Shown here: in pieces, positions 33,743-47,300 of the stretch | How the letters are laid out: the number at the start of each line of letters is the position of its first letter | Numbering within the stretch: position 1 is the first letter of the stretch | NCBI GenBank assembly: GCA_011033025.1 | Contig: WFMF01000040.1 | Location: 682,001-746,000, forward strand | Direction of reading: 5' to 3' | Length of the DNA: 64,000 nucleotides | Source of the DNA: Beroe forskalii | Lineage: Eukaryota > Ctenophora > Nuda > Beroida > Beroidae | Notes under the pieces: generated by a model | The model's database searches: none | What the model was told of the DNA's origin: nothing | The model's input: only the letters and a program-made list of their open reading frames with translations | Translations under genes and position numbers: made by a program

Positions 33743-34165
33743 TGATCATGAAAAATCTTTGTTACAGATGAGAACATTATGTTTATTGTTAATTGAGTGT
33801 AAATTTAGGTTTAGTAGATTGTAAAATCTTAAAATGTGATGAAAACTTTTTGAATTAATTGTTTCACTTGATTTAATTGTTTCACTTGACTGGGCAACAC
33901 TCAGTAATTTCAATCAGAAATTTAATTTATTTGTAGATTTCTCAAAAACGGGGAGGGTGCTAATTAATTAACTGTCTCCGACCATACAATCCGTAAATTG
34001 CAATTGCAATCATCTCCCTTCGCCTATTTAATAAAAACAAATATTCAAAATTTATAACAGGACAGACCAGCATTTTCACAATAGATTTAATTTCAATGGA
34101 AATTAGTGAAACAAAGATTAGTGAAACAAAGATTAGTGAAACAAAGATTAGTGAAACAAAGTCGT
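33743..34165. other. Spacer with 100-bp direct repeat and (ATTAGTGAAACAAAG)4
   Basis: 33940-34030 (CCGACCATACAATCCGTAAA) recurs at 36752-36850 in the same orientation. Four perfect 15-bp units lie at 34102-34161 just before the reverse transcriptase. Confidence 0.8.
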
Positions 34166-35474
34166 CCACAACCAACTGGCTAAATATCTTGAGGAAGAAG
34201 GGCTGTTTTCACCATTTCAGTCTGCATACAGGAAGTTCCATAGCTGTGAGACTGCTGTGGCAAGAATCCATAATGACCTTTTGGTGATGATGGACAAGAG
34301 AAATAATGTCGTACTACTCCTACTTGATCTCAGTGCTGCCTTTGATACAATAAACCATGGTCGACTCCTAAGAAGGCTAGAGACTCTGTATAGAATCACA
34401 GGGGTCCCACTGCAATGGATAAAATCTTATCTGTCTCAAAGGAAATTTAAAGTTGTTATCAATGGCACTGAGTCTACAGAGTGCTTTCTTGAAATTGGTG
34501 TGCCACAAGGGTCTATTCTTGGTCCATTGTTATTCATACTGTACACCAAAGAGCTAGAGCATATTGTGAAAAAGTATGGTTTCAATATACACCTGTATGC
34601 TGATGACACACAGATTTACTTCTCATTTGATGTGAATGATTCCAGCTTAGACCTTGGCCCAGTGAGGCAGTGCTTGTATGAGGTAAAGAGATGGATGACT
34701 GTCAACTTTCTGAAATTGAATGATGATAAGACTGAATTCCTGGACATAGGCTACTATATCAGCCCTCTTGAATCACTGGACCTTGGAGGGAACTTCGGCA
34801 AACCATCCATCATGCCAACCCTCAATGCAAAGAATCTTGGATTCAAGTTCGATCATCAGCTCAATTTGGATGACCAAGTAAGCCTTGTTTCTCAAATTTG
34901 CTATTTAAACTTGAGGGATCTAAAACGAATCGCTTCCAAACTTTCATATGAACTTAAAATACAGCTGGTCCACTCAAGTATTCTGACATTTATTGACTAC
35001 TGCAACTCCTCATATGGTGGACTGACCAAGAAAAATCTACAGAGGTTACAAAAGTTACAAAACAATGCAGTGCGGTTTATATTTCAGCTCAATGGCAAGA
35101 AGAGGTGGGAGCATATTACACCCTATTTGAAAAAGCTACACTTTTTGCCAGTTGAGTATAGAATTAAGTTCAAAATATCTCTCATGGTTTTCAAATGTCT
35201 AAACAATCTTGCACCAGACTATCTGAAAAAGCTGCTCCAATTACGGGAATCCAAGAGAATTAGTATGAGAATGGATGATGACTTTTACCTTTTGAAATCA
35301 CCTCAAAGACCTAATTTCACGAGGACAGAAGCATCTTTTTCGCATATAGCTCCTAAAACATGGAATGAACTCCCTTATTCTATAAGATGTGTTACTGATA
35401 TTGGAATTTTCAAGAGGCTCCTTAAAACACACTATTTCCAAATTGCTTTTGATGGTGTTACTGATATTGAATGA
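34165..35474 (+). mobile_element. LINE reverse transcriptase, 5'-truncated (CR1/Jockey-like)
   Basis: Reading continues upstream of the first ATG (34257): QLAKYLEEEGLFSPFQSAYR and then CETAVARIHNDLL. Reverse-transcriptase motifs are DLSAAFDTINH, GVPQGSILGPLLFILY and the catalytic YADDTQIY. The C-terminal part has LQKLQNNAVRFIF and PKTWNELPYSIR, usual for this LINE group. It is open to the TGA at 35472. There is no endonuclease domain, so it is a truncated, non-autonomous copy. Confidence 0.9.
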
Positions 35475-35479
35475 TTAAT

Positions 35480-36750
35480 ATCGGACAGATTCATATTTTA
35501 CCGTTTAATCTATAGAATTTTGAATATGCCACGCTTGAATGGCTAGAGTATTTCCTGCAGGTTATATTTAACAATGTCTAAGCGTGTAACAAGTTTTTTG
35601 AATTTATTTATTTATTATTATTTATAGCTCACAGAATTTCTTTATTGAAAAACACAGTAATAAATAAATCTTGTATGAAATCTCAAATATCGTTTTCAAT
35701 GGCACCCTTTTTAAACAGAATTTTCAAGAACTTCAAGAGTACAGATATAGTTCAGATAGAGATATTTTTACTGAAAGGACTCAGCCTTGCAGATTAACTG
35801 AATAGCAAAATTGTTGGTTTGCTAAGTTAATACAGGGTTGAGATTAATCTGGGTATTAATCTGAGGATGGTTTGGAGGTTTTGGAGGATAGCAAGGAAAA
35901 AAAGGAAAATTGAGTAGTTGTTTCAGGCTTCAGGGTAGGATAATTGATCTGAGGTCTTGATTTCTTAATCAACTGATCCTAGTTTAGGCCTAGGTGTCTA
36001 CTGTCTATGGTACTTATTCAGTATGCAAGAGATGCCTTGTTGGCTTAAGTTAACCAATAATTCAGGCAATCCCAGTTCAGTATTATATTATTTTGATAGT
36101 TTCAACTTTTGGGTGACACACTTCACTGCAGCTAAAGGATGCTCTCGCCTTGTCAGCTTAATCACATCCCTGGGACAGTGGGTGGGATCATGGATGGATA
36201 AAATTAAGCAAGAAAAAAAATATGAGAATGGAACATGCAAATTAGTAAAGGTTTATTGCTTGTCATAATATATTAATGAGGGAAGGCATAGGTGGGTACC
36301 AAGGGAAGAGACAAGGCAAGGAAATGGGGAAATTGGGGGCAGGGGTAATTTTATACGGATGAAGGAGATGCATTTATCTAAATTTGAGTTATTTTGATTT
36401 CAATTTTCAAATCATACCAAGCCAGGAGCTGCTATGTTGAGAACATTCATTGGATTTCAAATTTAGAAAAAGAGTAAAATTCTTGATACGGGGGTACAGA
36501 ATTGAACCAAAATTGAACCAAAATTGCTGTAAAAACGTGCAAATTACTACATTGATAAAAAGAACCGAAACAACATACTTCAAGTACATACATATTCGAA
36601 AATAAATGAGAAATAAGATAAAAAGTCATAAATCTGACAAAAAGAGCATGATTCTGGAAAAACAGCTGCCAATGCTTTATTCTTTATTATTAACATTTCT
36701 TACTGTGAAATTCCAACAAAAGATGTGAATTCTCATCTGATTTATTAGTA
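35480..36750. other. LINE 3' flank and unassigned sequence
   Basis: Probably LINE 3' untranslated region at first (AATAAATAAATC at about 35660). The rest is AT-rich with an unassigned frame at 36023-36268. Confidence 0.35.
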
Positions 36751-36751
36751 G

Positions 36752-36850
36752 ATTTCTCCAAAACGGGGCGGGGAGGGTGTTAATTAACTGTCTCCGACCA
36801 TACAATCCGTAAATTGCAATTGCAATCAATAATCATCTCCCTTTGCCTAT
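36752..36850. repeat. Second copy of the 100-bp direct repeat
   Basis: Matches 33940-34030 with small indels; the two copies bracket about 2.7 kb that includes the LINE. Confidence 0.8.
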
Positions 36851-37139
36851 TTGATACTGGAGAGTTTGCTAAACACGTATATCCCTGTGTGGGTTGCGTA
36901 CACACACCTATGCGGGCTAAGGAACTGGAGAGTATTTGTTATTAATTCATTGTAGAATTTACAAATAATCCTTTTCCTGAGCCCAAATAGGTGTGTGTTC
37001 GCGCCGCGCAACACAAACTTTAAACAAGGATTCCCTTAACCAGGGGTGTTTAGCGCTTGCCGCGCCGTGCACTCCTTGCGCGTAACCAGGGCCCTGGTTT
37101 GCCCAAACCAGGACCCCGATCGCGATGCCCCTGGTTAGG

Positions 37140-37312
37140 GGAAATCCAATACCTACAGCTCAGCTTTCATCGTGTTTAAATTGTAAAAGCTTTTTATAAG
37201 GTAGGCGCCTACCTCATAAAAAGCTTCTGCAGATTTGAACACCCTGAAAGCTGAGGTAGGTATTGAACTGAAGATGCATGCACATCACTCATCTTGGTGT
37301 GACTTTTCCCCT
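37140..37312. repeat. Fragment of the hairpin element seen at 28.7-29.3 kb
   Basis: Contains AGCTGAGGTAGGTATTGAAC and CATCTTGGTGTGAC, plus the mirror-image AAGCTTTTTATAAGGTAGGC, so it keeps pieces of both arms. Confidence 0.75.
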
Positions 37313-37658
37313 AACCAGGGGTGTCGCGAAACGAGCACGGCGCGCGCGCGTAAAACTAGGGATCTGGTTAGAGCAAATCATAGGTTCCTACTTCAATGGA
37401 CTCAGTTTTCACAGACTCCACTTCTACTGACAGTTAATGAACCTTATATTGTGAACGAGATTAATTGGCCACCATGGCAGGAGATTGGATAGTTTGAGTG
37501 ATGAGTGGTATGATGTAGCAACCAGCCTGCCAAGCAACCTACATCACAGGAAGCAATTGTGTTATCAGGAGTTAATTCAAATGGAAAACTTCTGATGACA
37601 TATTGGAGCAAGAGTGACAAAGTATTACCTCCCCTATATTAGAAAAATTCTTTAATGT

Positions 37659-40600
37659 ATTGGGGAACCAAGGAGGAAGTAAAATGATTTGCAATGGGAA
37701 CCCACGTGCTGCAATGGGAACCCACATGCTGCAATGGGAACCCACGTGACCGCAATTATCCCGCTCCAGCCTAAGCAACGTCACGTGACTACCACGTTAC
37801 CGCGCGCATATCATGTAAAACATGCGGCACGCAGGTCACGTGACCGCGCTTGATATTCGATACACCTCGTGGAAGAGCGGTGCAATGTTATTGTATGATA
37901 CACCTAGCATGTAGGATATAGAGTGATGGGGTGCAATGTAAACCTATGATATATTATATATCTATGTAAATACAGTGTATCGGAATGTGAGTGCAATGTA
38001 AACGTATGTTACACTTACACTGAACATGTCGGTTGATACACAGGAGCGCTCAGCCTTTGCAGTTTTACAGAAAAGTGTGCAACAAGCGTACGATGGAGAC
38101 TGTAGTAAAACAGTAAAGTAATGAATAAATTTAAATGTCAAGAAGTATTACAAGGAAATTTCATTCATTGAAAGACATTCCGACCTCCTCAACTGTCAAA
38201 TTGTTTAGTGTACGTGCATGTTTTATAGTAGTTAAGTACTAGGTACCTATAGTTTACGTTCACTCTAGTCGAAGCAGCGGGGAACGGACATTTCATCTCT
38301 CGACACTTCATCTCACGACATTTCATCTCGCGACATTTCATCTCCGACACTTCATCTCAAAGTACGACATTTCATCCCCAGGGTTTTTGAAGTACGACGT
38401 TTCATCTCCAGGGTGCGACGTTTCATCTCAAAGGGTACGACACTTCATCTCCTACTGTAATTTGATTGTACTATAAAGTACGACATTTCATCTCCAGGGT
38501 GCGACGTTTCATCTCAAAAGGTACGGCACTTCATCTCCTACTGTAATTTGATTGTACTATGAAGTACGACATTTCATCTCCAGAGTGCGACGTTTCATCT
38601 CAAAGGGTACGACACTTCATCTCTAACTGTAACTTGATTGCACTGTAAGGTGCTACATTTCATCTCAGGGTACGACACTTCATCTCAGACTGCGACATTT
38701 CATCTTAGGGTACGACACTTCATCTCAGGTTACGACACTTCATCTCAGGGTACGACACTTCATCTCAGACTGCGACACTTCATCTCAGACTGCGACACTT
38801 CATCTCAGACTGCGACACTTCATCTCAGAGTACGACACTTCATCTCAGGGTACGACACTTCATCTCAGGGTACGACACTTCATCTCAGACTGCGACATTT
38901 CATCTTAGGGTACGACACTACATCTCAGGGTACGACACTTCATCTCAGGTTAGAGAGCAAGTTAAAACGTTTAAATGATACGATAAACTTTAAATCAGGA
39001 GCTTTCGAAAATCATGTGATTATCGTCGTCAGCTGAAGATGGAAGGTGAGAGGATGCTTCATCTCAGGGTACGACACTCCATCTCAGACTGCGACACTTC
39101 ATCTAGGGGTACGACACTTCATCTCAGACAGCGACACTTCATCTCAGACTGCGAAACTTCATCTTTGGGTGCAACATTTCATCTCAGGCTACGACACTTC
39201 ATCTAAGGGTACGACACTTCATCTCAGACTGCGACGCTTCATCTCAGGGTACCTACAACACTTCATCTCAGGGTACGACACTTCATCTCAGGGTACGACA
39301 CTTCATCTCAGGGTACGACACTTCATCTCAGGGTTCGACACTTCATTTCAGGGTACCCTAAGATGAAGTGTCATACCCTGAGATGAAGTGTCGCAGTCTG
39401 AGATGAAATGTCGCACCCAGAGATGAAGTGTCGCAGTCTGAGATGAAGTGTCGTACCCTGAGATGAAGTGTCGCAGTCTGAGATGAAGTCACTTCATCTC
39501 AGACTGCGACACTTCATCTCTGGGTGCGACATTTCATCTTAGGGTACCACACTTCATCTTAGCTTAGGGTACGACACTTCATCTCAGGGTACGACACTTC
39601 ATCTCAGGGTTCGACACTTCATTTCAGGGTACCCTAAGATGAAGTGTCATACCCTGAGATGAAGTGTCGCAGTCTGAGATGAAATGTCGCACCCAGAGAT
39701 GAAGTGTCGCAGTCTGAGATGAAGTGTCGTACCCTGAGATGAAGTGTCGCAGTCTGAGATGAAGTCACTTCATCTCAGACTGCGACACTTCATCTCTGGG
39801 TGCGACATTTCATCTTAGGGTACCACACTTCATCTTAGCTTAGGGTACGACACTTCATCTCAGGGTACCACACTTCATTGAAGTGTCGTACCCTGAGATG
39901 AAGTGTCGTACCCTAAAATGAAATGTCGCAGTCTGAGATGAAGTGTCGCAGTCTGAGATGAAGTGTCCTACCCTGAGATGAAATGTCGCAATTTTCAATG
40001 CAATCAAGTTACAGTTAAAGATGAAGTGTCGTACGCTTTGAGATGAAACGTCGCACTCTGGAGATGAAACGTCGTACTTCAAAAACCCTGGAGATGAAAT
40101 GTCGTACTTTGAGATGAATTGTCGCAGTCTGAGATGAAATGTCTCACCCAGAGGAAGTGTCGTAGCCTGAGATGAAGTGTCGCAGTCTGAGATGAAGTGT
40201 CGTACCCTGAGATGAAGTGTTATACCCTGAGATGAAGTGCCGCAGTCTGAGATGAAGTGTCGTACCCTGAGATTAAGTGTCGTACCCTGAGATGAAGTGT
40301 CGTACCCTGAGATGAAGTGTCGCAGTCTGAGATGAAATGTCGCACCCAGAGATGAAGTGTCGTAGCCCGAAATGAAATGTCGTACCCTGAGATGAAATGT
40401 CGTACCCAGAGATGAAGTGTCGCAGTCTGAGATGAAGTGTCGTACCCTGAGATGAAGTGTCGTAGCCTGAGATGAAATGTTGCACCCAGAGATGAAATGT
40501 CGCAGTCTTAGATGAAGTGTCGTACATAGAGATGAAGTGTCGCAGTCTGAGATGAAGTGTCGTACCCTGAGATGAAATGTCGCAGTCTGAGATAAAGTGT

Positions 40601-41726
40601 CGCAGTCTGAGATGAAATGTCGCACCCAGAGATGAAGTGTCGTAGCCTGAGATGAAATGTCGTACCCTGAGATGAAATGTCGTACCATGAGATGAAGTGT
40701 TGCAGTCTGAGATGAAGTGTCGTACCCTGAGATGAAGTGTCGTAGCCTGAGATGAAATGTTGCACCCAAAGATGAAGTGTCGCAGTCTGAGATAAAATGT
40801 TATACCCAGACATGAAATGACGTACCCAGAGATGAAATGACGTACCCAGAGATGAATTGTCGCAGTCTGAGATGCAGTGTTGCAGTTCGAGATGAAATGT
40901 CGTACGTAGAGATGAAATGTCGTACCCGGAGATGAAGTGTCGTACCCTGAGATGAAACGTCGCACCCTGGAGATGAAACGTCGTACTTCAAAAACCCTGG
41001 GGATGAAATGTCGTACTTTGAGATGAAGTGTCGGAGATGAAATGTCGTGAGATGAAGTGTCGGGAGATGAAATGTCCGTTCCCCGCTGGTTCGACTAGAG
41101 TGAACGTAAATTATAGGTACCTAGTACCTACCTACTATAAAACATGCACGTACACTAAACAATTTGACAGTTGAGGAGGTCGGAATGTCTTTCAATGAAT
41201 GAAATTTCCTTGTAATACTTCTTGACATTTAAATTTATTCATTACTTTACTGTTTTACTACAGTCTCCATCGTACGCTTGTTGCACACTTTTCTGTAAAG
41301 CTGCAAAGGCTGAGCGCTCCTGTTTATCAACCGACATGTTCAGTGTAAGTGTAACATACGTTTACATTGCACTCACATTCCGATACACTGTATTTAAAAA
41401 AAAAAAAATCTATATTACATAGATATATAATATATCATAGGTTTACATCGCACCCCTTCACTCTATATCCTACATGCTAGGTGTATCATACAATAACATT
41501 GCACCGCTCTTCCCCGAGGTGTATCGAATATCAAGCGCGGTCACGTGACCTGCGTGCCGCATGTTTTACATGATATGCGCGCGGTAACGTGGTAGTCACG
41601 TGACGTTGCTTAGGCTGGAGCGGGATAATTGCGGTCACGTGGGTTCCCATTGCTGCACGTGGGTTCCCATTGCAGCACGTGGGTTCCCATTGCAAATCAT
41701 TTTACTTCCTCCTTGGTTCCCCAATT
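37659..41726. mobile_element. 4-kb giant palindrome (foldback-type element)
   Basis: Unique arms of about 620-650 bp (37659-38275 and 41078-41726) are near-perfect reverse complements, starting TTGGGGAACCAAGGAGGAAG. Each leads into a 20-bp array that faces its mirror image. Arms include three units of GCAATGGGAACCCACGTGCT at the tip. No protein was found and no clear target duplication is seen. Long terminal inverted repeats with tandem subrepeats is the layout of Foldback and sea-urchin TU elements. Confidence 0.85.
38280..41077. repeat. 20-bp minisatellite (CGACACTTCATCTCAGGGTA) in opposed orientations
   Basis: Well over 100 units with alternating GGGTACGACA and GACTGCGACA types. Plus orientation dominates to about 39355, minus orientation from 39880 on. 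A 274-bp segment at the centre (from 39352 and from 39626) is itself tandemly duplicated. Long frames on both strands reflect the repeat. Confidence 0.95.
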
Positions 41727-41727
41727 C

Positions 41728-43290
41728 ATGTCAGTAGGGGTTTTCCCAAAAATCTTGAAAACAGGGATAGTCAGTCCAGTTTATAAAAAAAGATGACCCT
41801 CAAAAATTCGATAATTATAGACCTATCTCAACACTTCCAATCTTTAGTAAAATATTTGAGAAAATTCTCTATAGGCGTATTTATAGCTTTCTTATAACCA
41901 AAAATATACTTTATGAAAAACAATTTGGATTTCGAAAAGACCACTCAACTTCTCATGCTATTAACTACTCTGTCAAATACATAACTGATCAAATTGAACA
42001 AAAGAAACATGTAATAGGGATATTCCTTGACTTAAGCAAAGCATTCGACACAATTTGCCACAGAAAACTTGTTCACAAACTTAGTTACTATGGTATCCGT
42101 GGAAATTGCCTTAAACTAATAACTAGTTATCTATCTACACGTCAACAGATCACTAAATTTGATGGAGTCCAATCTGAAACAGACCCCGTCCTTTTGGTGT
42201 ACCTCAAGGATCTGTACTTGGTCCTTTATTATTTCTACTCTACATAAATGACATAATCCACTCAGATGAAGGTGAATTTGTTATATTTGCAGATGACACA
42301 AATGTATTTGTTACTGCCAATAACCAAAATGATGCATATAAGCTGGCTAATAAGGTCCTTAAATCAATTTCAACATACATGAAAGCTAATCAACTCCATA
42401 TCAACCTTGGCAAATGTGCCTATATGTACTTTAGACCTAACCTTAACCATAGTGAGCGCCTATCCTGTGCTCGGTGCTCCATATACAACCATGACCTAAC
42501 CCTATCTTTACACAATCAGAAGATCAAGAAAGTTGATAAAATAAGATTTCTAGGTGTAATAATTGATGATAAACTGAATTGGGATAGTCAAATTGAACAC
42601 CTTGAAAATAAAATCTTATCTACTATCGTACTTGTAAGAAAACGTGTTGAAATTTATACCCTCCCATTCTCCAAAATCTACCAATCACTATTCTTACCAC
42701 ACCTTACCTATGGATTATCCTGCTGGGAGGTGTCTATCAGTCTAAGCTACAAAAACTGTTTAATCTGACGCTGTCGTGTCCTATTTGGTGAATCTTATTC
42801 ATTTGACCATCCTGGTATTATGCCTCCTGTGCTAGAGCTAAAACATATGTAGAACACACTTCTATGAAAACCTTTGATCTGAACATATAAACCATTATTA
42901 ATAAGCATAGGCTACTTACTTTTCAGAATATCTATACCTTCAAGGTCTTTGATGGAGATCTTAAAACATTGAAATACCAGTCACCATCCCCAATCTATGA
43001 CAACCTTAAACTTTGCTCAAGAACTAATAATTTTAAACTCCTTGTTCCCAAACACAACCTAGATATATCTAAGAATAACTTTTTGTACATCCTGTTAATG
43101 CTTGGAACTCATACATCACAAAATTTTAGACCCACCTGACCTGACTGATTTAGGAGAATCAAATAAACTTATGATTGTAATTCCTGGTTCCAAAAAATTC
43201 AGATCTTACAATACCAATAGGAACATTTAAGAATCGCTTAGAACATCTTCTCTTCGAAAAACAAACTATACTAAATTAAATAAGGAATAA
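41728..43290 (+). pseudogene. Decayed LINE reverse transcriptase (Jockey/CR1-like)
   Basis: Readable pieces: MSVGVFPKILKTGIVSPVYK, NYRPISTLPIFSKIFEKILY, GIFLDLSKAFDTI, GVPQGSVLGPLLFLLYINDI, FADDTNVFV and RFLGVIIDDKLNW. Frame changes occur at the A-run near 41792, at about 42185 and after 42768, with stops beyond. The 5' part is cut off at the edge of the giant palindrome. Confidence 0.85.
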
Positions 43291-43299
43291 ATAAATAAA

Positions 43300-43640
43300 T
43301 CAGCAAATCTTTACTAAATCCCCTTTAAACCTCTCCTATGAAATATAACATGTATACCAGATTTAAGGCTCACAAAACAAAATGATTTATAAAACACGAA
43401 GACAAACATCTAGGAAATCACATGAAGAATTTTGCCTATACATATTTCGCGTTTCGATGGCAGTCTTTTCTGCTGGACCTGTTTACCTAATACCTAAGAC
43501 CTCTACCTGATCCCGAGAAGATCTGTTTTTTCCATTGAATATGTTTGTTTTTCGGGATTATTTGAAAGAGAGATATTGAGGTTGTGTGTCAAGTTCAATA
43601 GACCCCTGAGTCCTGAGAAGAGTGCCAGTCCTCTAAATTT
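43300..43640. other. Non-coding stretch between two LINE relics
   Basis: AT-rich, no frame or structure recognised. Confidence 0.35.
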
Positions 43641-43641
43641 T

Positions 43642-44217
43642 TTACCATGTGATCTCACACCCTGCTTTTTGTTCCATTAGAAGTAAACTTATTAGTTTTG
43701 ATTTTATGACTGTTGCTGATGTGGACAAATCGGAATTTTTGCTGAACCAGGTACCACAATCCCCACATATTTGCTGTACATGACTCAAACAGGTGTTTTG
43801 AATATTGATTCCAAAGCTTGCAAGCACTGAACACAAAGCTCTCTGAATACCGACGTCGAGGTTGACAGTCGGCAGTAATAGAGAAATTTTACTACTTTGT
43901 TTGCCAAATTTCATCAATTCGGCAATCGGGAAAGGGGATTTGTATTTCAGAATTTTAAAAAATTCAAGAAGTGTGAAATACTTATACATATTTCTCAAAT
44001 TCAAGAGCCCATTCGCATTGAATAATGGTTTGGTGTGTTCAAGTATGAAGTTTTTGGAGCCATGTGTTCAGAATGTGTTCTTGCTCTAGCACATGTCAAA
44101 TAATATTCTTGGTGATCAAAAGTCAATTCATTACCAAAGAGGAGTCGTACACATCTTTTTTGTATAGAAAATATTTTAGAGAGTTTGTTGTCAGATACCC
44201 CACCCCACACTGATATA
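43642..44217 (-). pseudogene. 3' fragment of a LINE reverse-transcriptase protein
   Basis: Reads WGGVSDNKLSKIFSIQKRCV and RLLFGNELTFDHQEYY, then a second segment in another frame. It matches the C-terminal part of the plus-strand LINE at 42.7 kb, so it is another copy of that family, inverted and broken. Confidence 0.7.
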
Positions 44218-44342
44218 CAGTATGTGAGATGGGGTACTGTAATTCATATAATGAAAGTTACATCTATCTCCTAAACCTACTTAAGAAGTTGATGTAATAT
44301 GGTCCAATTTTTAATTGAATTGAACTAAATTGAATTTTTCAG

Positions 44343-47300
44343 CCCGAGAAATGGAGCAGTTATTCAAGAAGTCACATATTTCCCGAGCTGTGGTGCACCC
44401 TAAAAATGGAGAAGTTGTGAACACTGTCAGTTTGAGTCTTGGACTTCCAGAACCTTTGGGTTAGTAGTATATAGATATAACTGAACTGTTTCCTGATGAA
44501 TGTGACTGCAGTAAGTAAAATTACCTGCAAATCTGATAGTGGCGGACATGGAAACATACTGCCTAATTTGATAGTCATAAATTTTAAATTAATATGTTCT
44601 AAATCACCTTTTGCTCCAAATAAAAGCGGAAATTACCTTAGAATTTATAAATTAAATGGTGTTGCAATATTTCTGATTAATTGATATTGTAATCATTACC
44701 TAGAGATGAAATAAATTTAATTTGAACTTCATCTCAACTATGGATTTCATTGGTACATGTTTCAAAAGATATGTTTAGATTGGTACTAAAAAGTATGAAT
44801 ATCTGCGATTTTGTAGGGAATTAGATTTATATGAATAGCTGCCAGGAGCAATATTTATATCAACTTATTTAAACTTTCAGATATAAACAACATAGTAGCT
44901 GAAAGTGAAACTTACTCCAGTGTAATCCCTAACATAGCAATGGATCCGCATGACACATGTGCATTGTTTTTCAGCAGTGGTACTACTGGCCTCCCAAAAG
45001 CTGTGCAGCTTTCCCACTTTAACCTTGTGAATCAATGCTTTGTTCTTGATGATGCATTTGGTTTTGATGCCAATACAGTACATGTAAGTGATCACTGCAC
45101 TATGATAGTACAACCTTGGTAGTTTTCCTACCTATGTTCTTACATAATAGATACTTATTTTGCCTTTAGTTGTCTGCCTTGATATTTATGACTTGATGAG
45201 AACCAAAAACTGAAAGCAGTGAAAGAGTAAACATACTCTTATGATTTATATAGCTAGTTACATCTTAATTAAACAGAACACCAGATGTACTTTAATTGGG
45301 CATTATAAGTGTACAAACAGGGCTGTGACTCCAGGAAGCTGAACCCCACCCACAAAGAGTTCCAATATAATTTAATGATATATGTGATAGTGTTTTATAT
45401 AAATTCATTAAATTTCTCTATCACCATACATAAGAAATACCTGATATTTTCCTGGGGTCTCTGCCCCCCCCCCTATTCCACATCGGCCCTTTTTCGCAAT
45501 GTCTCACCTACTTAGGCTCTTTGTGGTCAACATTAACCCTCTCTCCCAGTATGAAATGGGAATTACAGCCTTGTGTACACTGTACTCCAGCTCCATTCTA
45601 AATTCATGTTCAAGATGTACACAGTATAATAGATCTGCTCAATGCTGTATTGGCCAAATTTTCAGAATGGCTTTTTACCGTGTTCTCACATTATGGGCAA
45701 CATAGTTGGCATGCATGCGCTTCACAAAGGAGCAACCTCAGTTGTCTTGGATGGCTTTGAGCCGGCTTCATTCCTTGGTGCAATTCAAGATCAAAAGGTG
45801 AAATTTTCAAAACAAATACATAAATCTTTTCTCTTCAATACCATTGTTAAGTGCTTAAGTGGACGACCCATTAAATTCATAATCTATAATCACCAGCTTG
45901 TTATGGTATGTGATGCTTCGTTTTGAGCGTGTCCATGATCATTGAGCATTTGATTTGTATGAAACACTAACACTCTAATATGACATACCTTGGTATGAAG
46001 TAATACCAACACAGGAAACACTGCTCAGGTCTCCTTCTCAGCTTTGGTGCCGCCTATAATGGTGTTCCTTGCCAAGCACCCGATGGTCGATCAGTATGAT
46101 CTTTCCTCTCTCAGGGATATAGTGATTGGTGCTGCGCCCCTTTCCCAACAACTTGAGATGGAGGTATTGAAGCGGCTTGACAACCGCAATATCAACATCA
46201 GACAAGGTCAGCAAGCTGCAGTTTGCATCATTCAAATTCATCATTGATCATAGCAGTTTACTGCTTTACTAGTTGATGAATAATCTGCCAAAAGAGATGC
46301 TTATTTTGCTGTTCTTATCTGTCTATACTTCTTGGAGTTGGATCGTGATTCACCACGCGGAACATGCCTTGAAAGCAATTAATTTCATATTTTAAAATGT
46401 ACCATAACTCTCCCAACTGTGAACATCAGCTCCAAACTTCCAGATAGCTTCGTAGAGACGTTTGTCAAATGCGTTTATATTAATTCAGGTTTTGGTATGA
46501 CTGAGTGTGGTGCTAGCTTCTATGTGACTCGGAAAACATCTAAAGCTGGTTCCATTGGCAAGCTGGCCAGCAGCTTTGAAGCCAAGGTATATTACTGACT
46601 TACTGATTAAAAGACCCTGGACTATCATCGTTGTTTAATATTTCTTAAAGATTATAGAATGGTAGTGGCATATATGTGTTACTTTATACGGTAAATACAC
46701 ACTTGGGTGTGTAATTACCACATTAATTCCACGAGCTTGCGAGTGGAATTCATGCAATAAATGCACGAGCTTGCGAGTGCATTTATTGGAGTAATTGCAC
46801 GAGCTTGCGAGTGCAATTACGATGGTAATTTACACACCCAAGTGTGTATTTACTGTATTATTACCCTGCCATATACGCATCAATCAAAGTAGACGGTTTG
46901 AAACTTAAGTATTCGGACTCAATTTTTTATGAATAATGGGTACACTATTTCAAAATTGAAACAGGCGAGAATTTTGGACAAATTTGCCAGTGATTTGTAA
47001 AAGTCAGAATCACATCTTCATCGTATCGGGGTCAATTCAGCGAATAAAACAACAAAACAATTCATTGATAACAACTGACTCAAGAGCTACAATCTTATGC
47101 GGATCTCGTAAAGATAAACACGATCACATGTGAATGTAGTCAGCTAAATCTTTAGAGTGCATCAAAATGTATGTATGTATGTATGTACTCCTCAGTTGAA
47201 CAAGAAGTTTTGCGCCATAATCATTATCTTCATCCCGATCTAAAATAAGTGACGAACACTGACATCAAGAAATGACGGCGCACAGAAATAATGTAATTGA

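Noticed and set aside
38638..40965. Long repetitive frames (HFISGYDTSSQ type) on both strands
   Set aside because: Translation of the 20-bp array; they read through inverted units and have no unique domain.
37659..41726. CRISPR-like array
   Set aside because: Units are contiguous 20-bp repeats without unique spacers, and the context is eukaryotic.
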